This document shows, one piece after another, positions 1-5,593 of a stretch of 5,605 nt of DNA. Under the pieces are notes generated by a model. That model was not told the origin of the DNA and ran no database searches. It saw nothing but the letters and a program-made list of their open reading frames with translations. Each line of letters starts with the position of its first letter. The stretch's first letter is position 1. The position numbers and the translations under genes are program-made. Origin of the DNA: Rickettsiales bacterium (GTDB lineage: Bacteria; Pseudomonadota; Alphaproteobacteria; Rickettsiales; UBA1997); the NCBI GenBank assembly GCA_031283795.1, contig JAITBB010000059.1:1-5605 (forward strand), written 5' to 3'.

Positions 1-418
1 GCAGTTCGTAGCAAACGACCCTGGCCGGAAGGCACCAGAGTTCGTAGCTCTCAACACTACCCAGCCTCTCATTGTCCCTTCTATAGCTCCTAATCTCCTC
101 CATAATATGATCAAAGCCAATCCAAATATAGCCGGGAAAGTTATCTCTATTGTTTGCATAGTAGGTGGTCTTACCACTGCCGGGTATACCGCCCATATGG
201 AAAAGTATCGGGGACTCATCATAGTGTCCTCTAATGGTTTCCAGTAGCCTCTCCATAATCTCTTCGTACTCATCATTTCTAATCCTACTGTAGGGGTATG
301 GCACTACGTCAGATACACTGGGAATGATATCCTCAATGGCCGTCATAGCATTCACAGCAATGCTGGTTGCTTCCATTGGTGTCTCTAGCTCATCGCTGTT
401 CAAAATTTCTCTAATCAT
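1..418 (-). CDS. P-loop kinase, zeta-toxin-like (C-terminus beyond window)
   Basis: A reading frame starts at the ATG at 418 and stays open for 139 codons to the window edge, so its C-terminus is missing. AGGAGG lies 3 bases upstream of the ATG. After about 70 residues without a recognisable motif comes a Walker A loop, GGIPGSGKTT (residues 76-85), then a strand-like GYIWIGFDHI (96-105) with Asp103, then a charged stretch and SYELWCLPARVV (124-135). A P-loop, a short spacer, a hydrophobic strand ending in Asp and then a helix is the layout of zeta toxins and related AAA_33-type kinases. Zeta/PezT enzymes phosphorylate UDP-N-acetylglucosamine, but the substrate here is unknown. No signal peptide or membrane segment is visible. 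The gene lies 81 bases after argS on the same strand and could be cotranscribed. No epsilon-like antitoxin gene is seen upstream. Arginine codons are all AGA/AGG, as in its neighbours, so recent transfer is not indicated. It could equally be a housekeeping P-loop kinase. Confidence 0.8.
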   Translation of the reverse strand, partial: MIREILNSDELETPMEATSIAVNAMTAIEDIIPSVSDVVPYPYSRIRNDEYEEIMERLLETIRGHYDESPILFHMGGIPGSGKTTYYANNRDNFPGYIWIGFDHIMEEIRSYRRDNERLGSVESYELWCLPARVVCYEL

Positions 419-420
419 AG

Positions 421-427
421 CCCTCCT
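421..427 (-). promoter_or_regulatory. Shine-Dalgarno sequence of the P-loop kinase gene
   Basis: On the minus strand TAGGAGGG stands just before the ATG at 418, with 3 bases between AGGAGG and the start codon. It is the best ribosome binding site in the window and fixes the start of a gene whose end is not visible. The spacing is a little short but workable. Confidence 0.7.
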
Positions 428-499
428 AAAATTTATTAACTAATCTGGCAGACCAATCGGCTTAGTCATTCTTCCAATTTCCCCGCATCAGCACCATCC

Positions 500-2236
500 T
501 CACATCCTCTCGACTGTATCTATACCCAAAATATACAGACACTTTTCTATGTACTGTTTTGTCAGCCCCAGTAGAGATATTTTAGATCTCTGGTATCCCC
601 TATCGTCCTCATTGTCTATGCTGCACTTCGCATAGAAGGCACTGAACTTCTTTGCTAACCTGTAGACGTAGTCGGCAACCACATTTGGCACCTTTCTTGC
701 ATAGGCCTGTTCTATTACGGAGGAAAATCTCGTGAATTCCATCAGTAGAGACTTTTCCTCACTAGAGTTGATCCTATCTATCACACGGCTAGCCAAATCA
801 TATTTACTCAGAATGGAATTTATTCTCACCACACTGTAGAGTATGTAGGCACCGGTCTTGCCCTCATAGTTTGTGAACTGCTCAAAGTCAAAAACATAGT
901 TTGATTCTCTGTAGTTGATAAGATCTGCAAATTTTATGCAGGCAACAGCTATGTTTCTTATGTCATTCTCATCGCCCTGGGTAGATTTTTCTCTTATTCT
1001 AGCCTCCATCTCATCCACCAGCTCCCGAAGTCTCACTGTATCGCCGGATCTGGTCTTAAATGGTTTGCCATCGGCGCCGTTCATAGTGCCAAATGGACAA
1101 TGTTCCGCCACATGTCTTTCATTGAGAAGACCTATTTTTTTACAGGCAAGAAACACCTGTTTAAAGTGCAGAGACTGTCTAGCGTCTACAATATAAAGCA
1201 TTAGATCCGGGTTAAATTTTTGCAGTCTGTCAAGAATTGTCGCAATGTCACTGCTTGCATACATCACCGCTCCATCACTTTTCTCTATGATCACTGGTGG
1301 CATGTCCGGATCCATATCCTTTAGATCTATGATCTTGGCGCCGTTAGACACGGTTACAATGCCATTCAGAGTGAGATTTCTTATCATCTGAACTATGAGC
1401 TCATGGACAGAACTCTCTCCATTCCAGAGATCGAAATGTGCTCCGAAGACTCCCACGGCCAGTTCTTCCAGATCTCTGATGGATATGTCCGTAAAGTGCT
1501 TCCATAGAACTCTGTAGGGTTTAAAACCATCCTGGAGCATTTTTGTCGCTCTGTGCACCTCCTCCTTAAATATGGAATCATCCTTGGCTCTAGCCGTAGC
1601 TAATCTATAGATTTCTGTCAACTCCTCAGAATTTGTCTTCAGATCATCGATCACATCGCCATTAAAACCATCAGAAAAACACTTCAGATTGGGATATTTA
1701 AGCCTTATTCCCTGGATAACCATGCCCATATTCAGACCCCAGTCGCCCTGGTGCACGTCGCCTATTACTCGGTCTCCACAGAATTCATATATTCTTCTAA
1801 CACTTTCACCTATCACGGTGGATCTCAGGTGACCCACATGGGGTTCCTTGGCTATGTTGTAGCCACCAAAGTCTATCACCACGGTTTTCTGAGGAGCATT
1901 GTTCTTGAATCCACATTTTGGATCATCCCTGGTCCCATTCACCACCTCTAGCAGGACACTGTCTCTGATGGAGACATTTAGAAATCCAGGTCCGTCTATC
2001 GAAATGCTTTCAAATAGGCCACACCTTTCCAATTCTCCAGCTATGGCCCTGGCGATTTCCAGAGGAGATTTTTTCAGTTTCTTGGCGAGAACCATAGAGG
2101 AATTCGTTTGAAAATCACTAATATCCGGCCTATCGGAGTACTGGAAAACCGCCAAATCAGCATCATAGCCGAGTTTATTAAAAACTTTTCCCAGTTCTCC
2201 GTCTAAGATATGTAGTAGATCACCCACAGCGTACAT
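500..2236 (-). CDS. argS: Arginyl-tRNA synthetase (ArgRS)
   Basis: Class Ic aminoacyl-tRNA synthetase that charges tRNA-Arg with arginine in the cytoplasm, using ATP. From the ATG at 2236 the protein has 578 residues, a normal length for ArgRS. Visible are the N-terminal Add-1 region with SDFQTN (around residue 42), the HIGH motif as HVGHLRST (133-140) preceded by YNIAKEP, the conserved GDWG (164-167), the KMSKS-loop region FGTMNGADGKPFKTRSG (382-398), which as usual in ArgRS lacks a standard KMSK, and the C-terminal DALR anticodon-binding domain starting near GAYILYSVVRI (462-472) and ending in LGIDTVERM. A GTG at 2245 in the same frame would add three residues; neither start has a clear Shine-Dalgarno sequence, so the choice is uncertain. 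The gene follows pheT after 142 bases on the same strand. Arginine codons are nearly all AGA/AGG. No truncation or frameshift is seen, and the identity is secure. Confidence 0.97.
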   Translation of the reverse strand: MYAVGDLLHILDGELGKVFNKLGYDADLAVFQYSDRPDISDFQTNSSMVLAKKLKKSPLEIARAIAGELERCGLFESISIDGPGFLNVSIRDSVLLEVVNGTRDDPKCGFKNNAPQKTVVIDFGGYNIAKEPHVGHLRSTVIGESVRRIYEFCGDRVIGDVHQGDWGLNMGMVIQGIRLKYPNLKCFSDGFNGDVIDDLKTNSEELTEIYRLATARAKDDSIFKEEVHRATKMLQDGFKPYRVLWKHFTDISIRDLEELAVGVFGAHFDLWNGESSVHELIVQMIRNLTLNGIVTVSNGAKIIDLKDMDPDMPPVIIEKSDGAVMYASSDIATILDRLQKFNPDLMLYIVDARQSLHFKQVFLACKKIGLLNERHVAEHCPFGTMNGADGKPFKTRSGDTVRLRELVDEMEARIREKSTQGDENDIRNIAVACIKFADLINYRESNYVFDFEQFTNYEGKTGAYILYSVVRINSILSKYDLASRVIDRINSSEEKSLLMEFTRFSSVIEQAYARKVPNVVADYVYRLAKKFSAFYAKCSIDNEDDRGYQRSKISLLGLTKQYIEKCLYILGIDTVERM

Positions 2237-2335
2237 CGGTAACACATATTCTGTAATGCTAGTCCCCTAAGTGTACATATTATCATTTATAAATCAATGA
2301 CACGAATGGAAAGATTCTTTGAAAAATTCACCACA

Positions 2336-2353
2336 CCGGAGAACGCTCTCCAG
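2336..2353 (-). other. Hairpin in the pheT-argS gap, weak terminator candidate
   Basis: The minus strand reads CUGGAGA-GCGU-UCUCCGG, a 7-bp stem with a 4-nt loop. One pair is U-G and forms only in minus-strand RNA, in keeping with transcription from pheT towards argS. A run of five Ts follows, but about 9 bases after the stem, which is poor for a rho-independent terminator. It may be an inefficient terminator, an RNA processing or stability element between the two genes, or chance. A nearby CCATA-ATT-TATGG palindrome lies just 5' of it. Confidence 0.3.
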
Positions 2354-2387
2354 AGAAACCATAAATTATGGAAATCTATAGTCCAAA

Positions 2388-4811
2388 TTATCTATCTCTC
2401 AGAACTCCCTTATATCTACCGGACATAAGTCCCAGCACCTTACTGCAGACAACTTCTATCTCATCTCTATTCAGAGTTTTATTCACCGGCTGTATCTCTA
2501 CAGTTAGACCAATGGATTTCTTACCGTCTCCGTAGCTATAGACATCAAAGAGGGAAACATCCGAGATCAGAGAATCAATAGCAGCTACATCCGCCATGAC
2601 GTTTCCAACCTCTATCTTTTCATCTAGAATGAATGAAAAATCTCTGGTTATGGGCTGCAGATCATTCACAATAAAATCACTGACTCTACGGCCGGACCCG
2701 ATCATCAGATCTCTAGGCATGTGGTCAATAAAAAACTCAAAGATCATTGGCCTAGTTTTCAGAGAAAACTTCATAGCCACCGCCGGGTGCAGTTCGCCGA
2801 AGTATCCCAGAAGAACCGCATCTTTCCCAAACACAGCGCCACTTCTGCCCTGGTGATAGTATTTTGGGGTTTCTCTTTTGACCACCAGATCATCACTGAG
2901 TCCAAAAATAGCCAGCACATCAAAGAGATCCCTTTTAACATCAAAAATATCAAACTCTCTAGCCTCACCATGGCAATCTTTAGATTCGCAATCACCGTAC
3001 CTTACACCACAGACAACATTATCCTCCCTATCCAGGGCACATTCTCTGTACACGTGACCTATCTCGAAGAATGACATGTTGTTGAATCCTCTGTTACCGT
3101 TTTTCACTATGGTATTCAGTATGTTTGGAATTAGGTTCTGTCTCATATGGGACAGGTCCGATATAATTGGATTTATCAGATCAAGCTCCTCATTTACTTC
3201 GGAAAAATAACTGCAATCCTCTCTCCTCAGAAAGGAATAGGTTATGAGTTCCACCATTCCATTGCCCGCGAGTCTCTTTCTGACTCTATAGAGACTGTCC
3301 TCCAGTCCTCTGTAAAAAAGACTGTCTTCCTTCTCATGGACAACAGGGTCCATGAAATCTCCATCAGAGAGATTGGCATAGCCATATATCCTTATTATAT
3401 CGTCTATGACATCCTCTCTACACTCCACAACATTTCTAAATAGAGGAATCTTCAGAATCATAGAATCCCCCCTACCCTCTTCCTTCTCCACACCATAGCC
3501 CAGAGACTTCAGGATTCTGTCCACATTTTTTCTAGCTATTTTCAGCCCAAGACGTTTCTCTACGTGACCATAGTCCATTCTAACGAATCTCTCCAGAGAC
3601 TGTCTATAGCCCCCACGCTCACTATTAGTGGCTCTGCCGAAATTTCCCCCACAGATCTTTCCAACAAGATCGCTCGCATATTCCAGAGCAAAATCAACCA
3701 TCTCATAGTCACTTCCCCTCTCAAACCTATAGCCCGCATCGGTCTGAATATTTAATATTTTCTTTGTCCTTGCTATTTCTATAGGATCAAAAATTGCCGA
3801 TTCCAGAATGACACTGTCCGTTTTTTCACTCACACAGCAATCATTAGAGCCAACTATGCCACCAAGACAGAGGATTTTTCTCTCGTCACAGATGACAACG
3901 GCACCAGAGGGTAGTCTATGCTCATTGCCAAATAGATCCACAAAAACCTCTCCCTCCCTAGAATCTCGAACACTGAGGTTGCCCTCTAGAGCTGACAGAT
4001 CATAGAAGTGCATGGGTTTTCCAAAGGAAAACATCACATAGTTACCTATATCCACCAAGGCATTTCTCGGAGTCAAACCCACAGATTTCAATCTATTCTC
4101 CAGCCACTCCGGAGACCTACAATTCTTTATATTTTTTATTTCTCTAAACAGAAACCTCGGACAACCTACACTATTCAAAGCCAGACTTCGCTGACCAGCG
4201 GACGATTGTTCCACCCTCACACTGGGTTTCCTCAGTTTTCCCAATCTGCCAATCCCAGTTGCCGCCAGATCCCTCGCTATGCCATAGACGCCAAGACAGT
4301 CACCGCGATTTGCTGTGATTGACATATTCACTATAGGATCAGAAAGGCCAAAAATATCCGCAACATTTGCACCAATTTTAGTGTTTCTGTCAAGTTCCAC
4401 TATACCCCTATGGTCACTGCCAAGACCAAGTTCCGCCTCAGAGCAGAGCATGCCATTGCTATCTACTCCCCTAATTCTGATCTTCTCTATCCTCAGAGCG
4501 TCCTTACCCGGCAGGACAGATCCTATAGGAGCAAACACTGTCTTCAGTCCCGCTACCACATTAGGCGCCCCACAGACAACTGTGATAGCATCTTCAATAC
4601 CAGCGACCCTAACTCGACAGATATGCAGATGATCCGAATTGGGATGTCTAGTCACCTCCTCCACCAGAACACAGTTAAAATCCCTGAGTTCCCTGGATCT
4701 GTCGATAACATCTTCCACCTCCAGACCAATTCTATTGAGAGTATCGCAGATCTCATCCAGAGAGGCTACAGTTTCCAGATATTCCTTTAGCCATGATAAT
4801 GTGAATTTCAT
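2388..4811 (-). CDS. pheT: Phenylalanyl-tRNA synthetase beta subunit
   Basis: Beta chain of the class II (alpha-beta)2 phenylalanyl-tRNA synthetase; it binds tRNA-Phe and edits mischarged tyrosine, while the alpha chain (PheS) holds the main active site. The ATG at 4811 gives MKFTLSWLKEYL, the usual N-terminus of the family, and 807 residues, a normal length. The open frame extends 23 codons further upstream, but those residues do not resemble PheT. Domains in order: an EMAP/tRNA-binding OB fold with HPNSDHLHICRV (56-67) and GAPNV (81-85); the B3/B4 editing region with NRGDCLGVYGIARDLAA (168-184), DIGNYVM (254-260) and LGGIVG (316-321); the B5 region with REDVIDDIIRIYGY (465-478); a catalytic-like core; and the C-terminal ferredoxin-like anticodon-binding domain from PITRDFSF (720-727) to the end. 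pheS is not directly upstream; the structured RNA region is there instead. Arginine codons are mostly AGA/AGG. Confidence 0.97.
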   Translation of the reverse strand: MKFTLSWLKEYLETVASLDEICDTLNRIGLEVEDVIDRSRELRDFNCVLVEEVTRHPNSDHLHICRVRVAGIEDAITVVCGAPNVVAGLKTVFAPIGSVLPGKDALRIEKIRIRGVDSNGMLCSEAELGLGSDHRGIVELDRNTKIGANVADIFGLSDPIVNMSITANRGDCLGVYGIARDLAATGIGRLGKLRKPSVRVEQSSAGQRSLALNSVGCPRFLFREIKNIKNCRSPEWLENRLKSVGLTPRNALVDIGNYVMFSFGKPMHFYDLSALEGNLSVRDSREGEVFVDLFGNEHRLPSGAVVICDERKILCLGGIVGSNDCCVSEKTDSVILESAIFDPIEIARTKKILNIQTDAGYRFERGSDYEMVDFALEYASDLVGKICGGNFGRATNSERGGYRQSLERFVRMDYGHVEKRLGLKIARKNVDRILKSLGYGVEKEEGRGDSMILKIPLFRNVVECREDVIDDIIRIYGYANLSDGDFMDPVVHEKEDSLFYRGLEDSLYRVRKRLAGNGMVELITYSFLRREDCSYFSEVNEELDLINPIISDLSHMRQNLIPNILNTIVKNGNRGFNNMSFFEIGHVYRECALDREDNVVCGVRYGDCESKDCHGEAREFDIFDVKRDLFDVLAIFGLSDDLVVKRETPKYYHQGRSGAVFGKDAVLLGYFGELHPAVAMKFSLKTRPMIFEFFIDHMPRDLMIGSGRRVSDFIVNDLQPITRDFSFILDEKIEVGNVMADVAAIDSLISDVSLFDVYSYGDGKKSIGLTVEIQPVNKTLNRDEIEVVCSKVLGLMSGRYKGVLRDR

Positions 4812-4985
4812 ACCTATCCCAAATATTAACGGGAACCAGTCTGGCACGCGGTCTTTAAAAATCAAATAAATGAAAGCCAATGAATGGAGATCTCAAAGCC
4901 AAGATGTGTAGCGGGACCATTCAACGGCCATTAGCCATCCGGAGTCTTACTAGAACCACTGCCGACAATAAAAATACCTACACAC
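4812..4985 (-). other. Spacer between the RNA terminator and pheT, with inverted repeat
   Basis: This 174-base stretch holds no credible gene. A 7-base inverted repeat, TGTGTAG (4984-4978 on the minus strand) and CTACACA (4911-4905), encloses 66 bases and starts two bases after the terminator T-run. Inside it ATGGC, ATGGCC and ATGGTCC occur in close succession. TGGTCCCGC faintly recalls the T-box core, but the rest of a T-box is absent. Closer to pheT, TTGGCT and TAAAGA are 17 bases apart, a weak promoter candidate. If the upstream terminator is efficient, a pheT promoter should lie in this stretch. Confidence 0.4.
4813..4820 (-). promoter_or_regulatory. Ribosome binding site supporting the pheT start at 4811
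   Basis: The minus strand reads GGGATAGGT directly before the ATG at 4811. GGGA ends 5 bases from the start codon, a modest Shine-Dalgarno sequence. With the family N-terminus MKFTLSW it favours this ATG over the upstream in-frame ATG at 4880. Confidence 0.5.
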
Positions 4986-5040
4986 AAAAAATCTAGGTTT
5001 TTTATCTCTCATTGTTATATAAAGAGAAGAGAAAACCTAG
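4986..5040 (-). terminator. Rho-independent terminator of the structured RNA
   Basis: In minus-strand RNA, CUAGGUUUU (5040-5032) pairs perfectly with AAAACCUAG (5001-4993), a 9-bp outer stem. A second helix of about 5 bp, UUCUC with GAGAG, lies further in, closed by an A/U-rich loop. After the stem comes one A and then six Us (4991-4986). The U-run follows the stem only in the minus-strand direction. It stands 175 bases before the pheT start, so it either ends an independent RNA or acts as an attenuator in a long pheT leader. Confidence 0.75.
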
Positions 5041-5064
5041 AAACTCAGCTAGACTTTTTTATTT

Positions 5065-5110
5065 TTTTTAAACCTGTTTTTAAGTTTAAAAAGATACCAG
5101 CCATATCTTT
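5065..5110 (-). repeat. RNA hairpin unit 6 (H1 conserved, H2 A/U-rich)
   Basis: H1 (5109-5091) reads AAGAUAU-GGCUG-GUAUCUU, with one more A-U pair possible at its base; its last pair is a U-G wobble that exists only in minus-strand RNA. Relative to units 1-3, the second stem pair has changed from G-C to A-U on both sides. H2 is UUUUUAAAC with GUUUAAAAA, up to 9 bp around a 10-nt loop (5092-5065), with its first two bases shared with H1. The terminator follows about 25 bases later. Confidence 0.7.
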
Positions 5111-5123
5111 ATTCTATTTTCCA

Positions 5124-5139
5124 TTGAATTTTCATTCAA
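5124..5139 (-). other. GAAA tetraloop hairpin before unit 6
   Basis: Minus-strand RNA reads UUGAAU-GAAA-AUUCAA, a perfect 6-bp stem closed by a GNRA tetraloop, a stable loop class often used for tertiary contacts. The plus strand would have UUUC as its loop, so this also favours the minus strand. It lies in the linker between units 5 and 6. Confidence 0.5.
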
Positions 5140-5163
5140 CAGAGAGGTCAAAATAAAACCTTC

Positions 5164-5191
5164 CTGGTTCACCAGAGATAGCTACATCTCT
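5164..5191 (-). repeat. RNA hairpin unit 5 (degenerate)
   Basis: H1 here is AGAGAU-GUAGCU-AUCUCU (5191-5174), a perfect 6-bp stem, but the conserved loop pattern is missing and the element is one base short. It overlaps by two bases a CUGG-UGAA-CCAG hairpin (5175-5164) in the H2 place. It fits the array by position, 81 and 82 nt from its neighbours, more than by sequence. Confidence 0.4.
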
Positions 5192-5234
5192 AGTCAGGTA
5201 CAGGACCTTAATAGTATAGAGCTCTCCATTTACA

Positions 5235-5272
5235 ATGATATTTTATTATCATCGCGGGAAACTATCATTCCC
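5235..5272 (-). repeat. RNA hairpin unit 4 (divergent H1, clear H2)
   Basis: H1 is GGGAA-UGAUAGU-UUCCC (5272-5256), a 5-bp stem that is two bases shorter than the consensus. Flanking UCAUC and GAUGA could extend it, competing with H2. H2 is AUGAUA-AUAAAA-UAUCAU (5252-5235), 6 bp with the same AUAAAA loop as in unit 2. Its order and spacing match the other units. Confidence 0.5.
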
Positions 5273-5302
5273 AGATGACTGCTTTGTTATATATTTTTTG
5301 TT

Positions 5303-5345
5303 TCCATGTATCTTCTAACTACATGGAGGATGCCATCCAAATCCT
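5303..5345 (-). repeat. RNA hairpin unit 3 (H1 conserved, strong H2)
   Basis: H1 (5345-5327) reads AGGAUUU-GGAUG-GCAUCCU. The five outer pairs hold, the sixth is a U-C mismatch and the seventh a U-G wobble. The loop keeps the first and last G. H2 is the strongest of the set: UCCAUGUA with UACAUGGA, 8 perfect pairs around a 9-nt loop (5327-5303), with one base shared with H1. Confidence 0.65.
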
Positions 5346-5379
5346 AGCCGATTTAAGCTTTTCATCTCTTTTATTTTCC

Positions 5380-5419
5380 CTATGGTTTTATCCATAGAAA
5401 AGGACACCGGCCGTATCCT
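5380..5419 (-). repeat. RNA hairpin unit 2 (H1 conserved, AUAAAA-loop H2)
   Basis: H1 (5419-5401) reads AGGAUAC-GGCCG-GUGUCCU, 7 pairs including one U-G wobble specific to the minus strand. Compared with unit 1 its first pair is A-U instead of G-C, a two-sided change. After UUU comes H2, CUAUGG-AUAAAA-CCAUAG (5397-5380), with 6 perfect pairs. Confidence 0.75.
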
Positions 5420-5433
5420 AATTGATTAGTTTA

Positions 5434-5474
5434 CACATACATTTAAAATACGTGAGGGACACCAATCGTATCCC
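5434..5474 (-). repeat. RNA hairpin unit 1 (first copy in the array)
   Basis: H1 (5474-5456) reads GGGAUAC-GAUUG-GUGUCCC, 7 pairs with one U-G wobble. After a single U comes H2, CACGUA with UAUGUG around a 9-nt loop (5454-5434), 6 pairs including a G-U that would be an A-C clash on the plus strand. Confidence 0.75.
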
Positions 5475-5495
5475 GGCAGACTATTTCTGAGGTGT

Positions 5496-5553
5496 GCTTA
5501 ATAGCTATCAACGCCAACAGAACAACGCCCGCTGTATTGGTAAAGTTATTAGC
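5496..5553 (-). other. 5' folded domain of the structured RNA
   Basis: Just after the predicted transcription start, GCUAAUA (5553-5547) can pair with UAUUAAGC (5503-5496) with one bulged A. Within it CCAA-UA-CAG (5540-5532) can pair with CUG-UUGG (5520-5514) with a two-base bulge. GGCGUUG occurs twice in a row inside the domain. This part has no H1-like element and looks like a separate module capping the 5' end. Confidence 0.4.
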
Positions 5554-5564
5554 TCTACACCACA

Positions 5565-5593
5565 AGAATAGAAATAAATAGTTTAAATGTCAA
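5565..5593 (-). promoter_or_regulatory. Sigma70-type promoter of the structured RNA
   Basis: On the minus strand a perfect -35 box TTGACA (5593-5588), a 17-base A/T-rich spacer and a -10 box TATTCT (5570-5565, 4 of 6 matches to TATAAT) are seen. Transcription should start near 5558. No ribosome binding site or reading frame follows, so it appears to drive a non-coding transcript running towards pheT. Confidence 0.75.

Larger units (their letters stand above)
4986..5558 (-). ncRNA. Unrecognised structured RNA with tandem double hairpins
   Basis: An RNA of about 573 nt is bounded by a sigma70-type promoter and a rho-independent terminator on the minus strand. Stop codons are frequent in all three minus frames; the longest ATG frames noticed are 26 codons or shorter and have no Shine-Dalgarno sequence. 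It contains a 5' folded domain (about 5553-5496), then six units, each with a first hairpin (H1) followed at once by a second (H2). H1 begins at 5474, 5419, 5345, 5272, 5191 and 5109, so units are 55, 74, 73, 81 and 82 nt apart. Units 1, 2, 3 and 6 share the 19-nt H1 consensus; units 4 and 5 are weaker. A-rich linkers separate the units. Compensatory stem changes and strand-specific G-U pairs support a folded RNA rather than DNA repeats. It lacks the signature sequences of RNase P RNA, tmRNA and SRP RNA. Its function is unknown; it could act alone, bind a protein at repeated sites, or be a pheT leader. Confidence 0.65.

Noticed and set aside
1751..4869. Plus-strand open frames of about 60-126 codons across argS and pheT, including 4410-4790
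   Set aside because: They lie antisense within two genes whose protein families are certain, show no recognisable motif, and are shadows of the real frames.
4812..4880. Longer pheT product starting at the ATG at 4880
   Set aside because: The extra 23 residues do not resemble PheT and MKFTLSW at 4811 is the family N-terminus with a modest ribosome binding site before it.
4905..4984. tRNA gene in the spacer, suggested by 7-base pairing arms
   Set aside because: The enclosed sequence does not give D, anticodon and T arms in the right places, and no proper T-loop is present.
4905..5040. T-box riboswitch controlling pheT
   Set aside because: Only TGGTCCCGC faintly resembles the T-box core, it lies after and not before the terminator, and no stem I specifier loop is evident.
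5315..5395. A 26-codon frame on the minus strand starting at the ATG in H2 of unit 2
   Set aside because: It has no ribosome binding site and runs through H2 of unit 2 and both hairpins of unit 3, whose pairing better explains the sequence.
5065..5474. CRISPR array
   Set aside because: Repeats are only 19 nt, vary in sequence with compensating changes, have uneven spacing from 55 to 82 nt, and the sequences between them form hairpins.
4986..5558. CsrA-sponge RNA of the CsrB/RsmZ kind
   Set aside because: GGA words are fairly frequent, but in the repeated hairpins they lie at the base of the stem and not in the loop, unlike CsrA sites.
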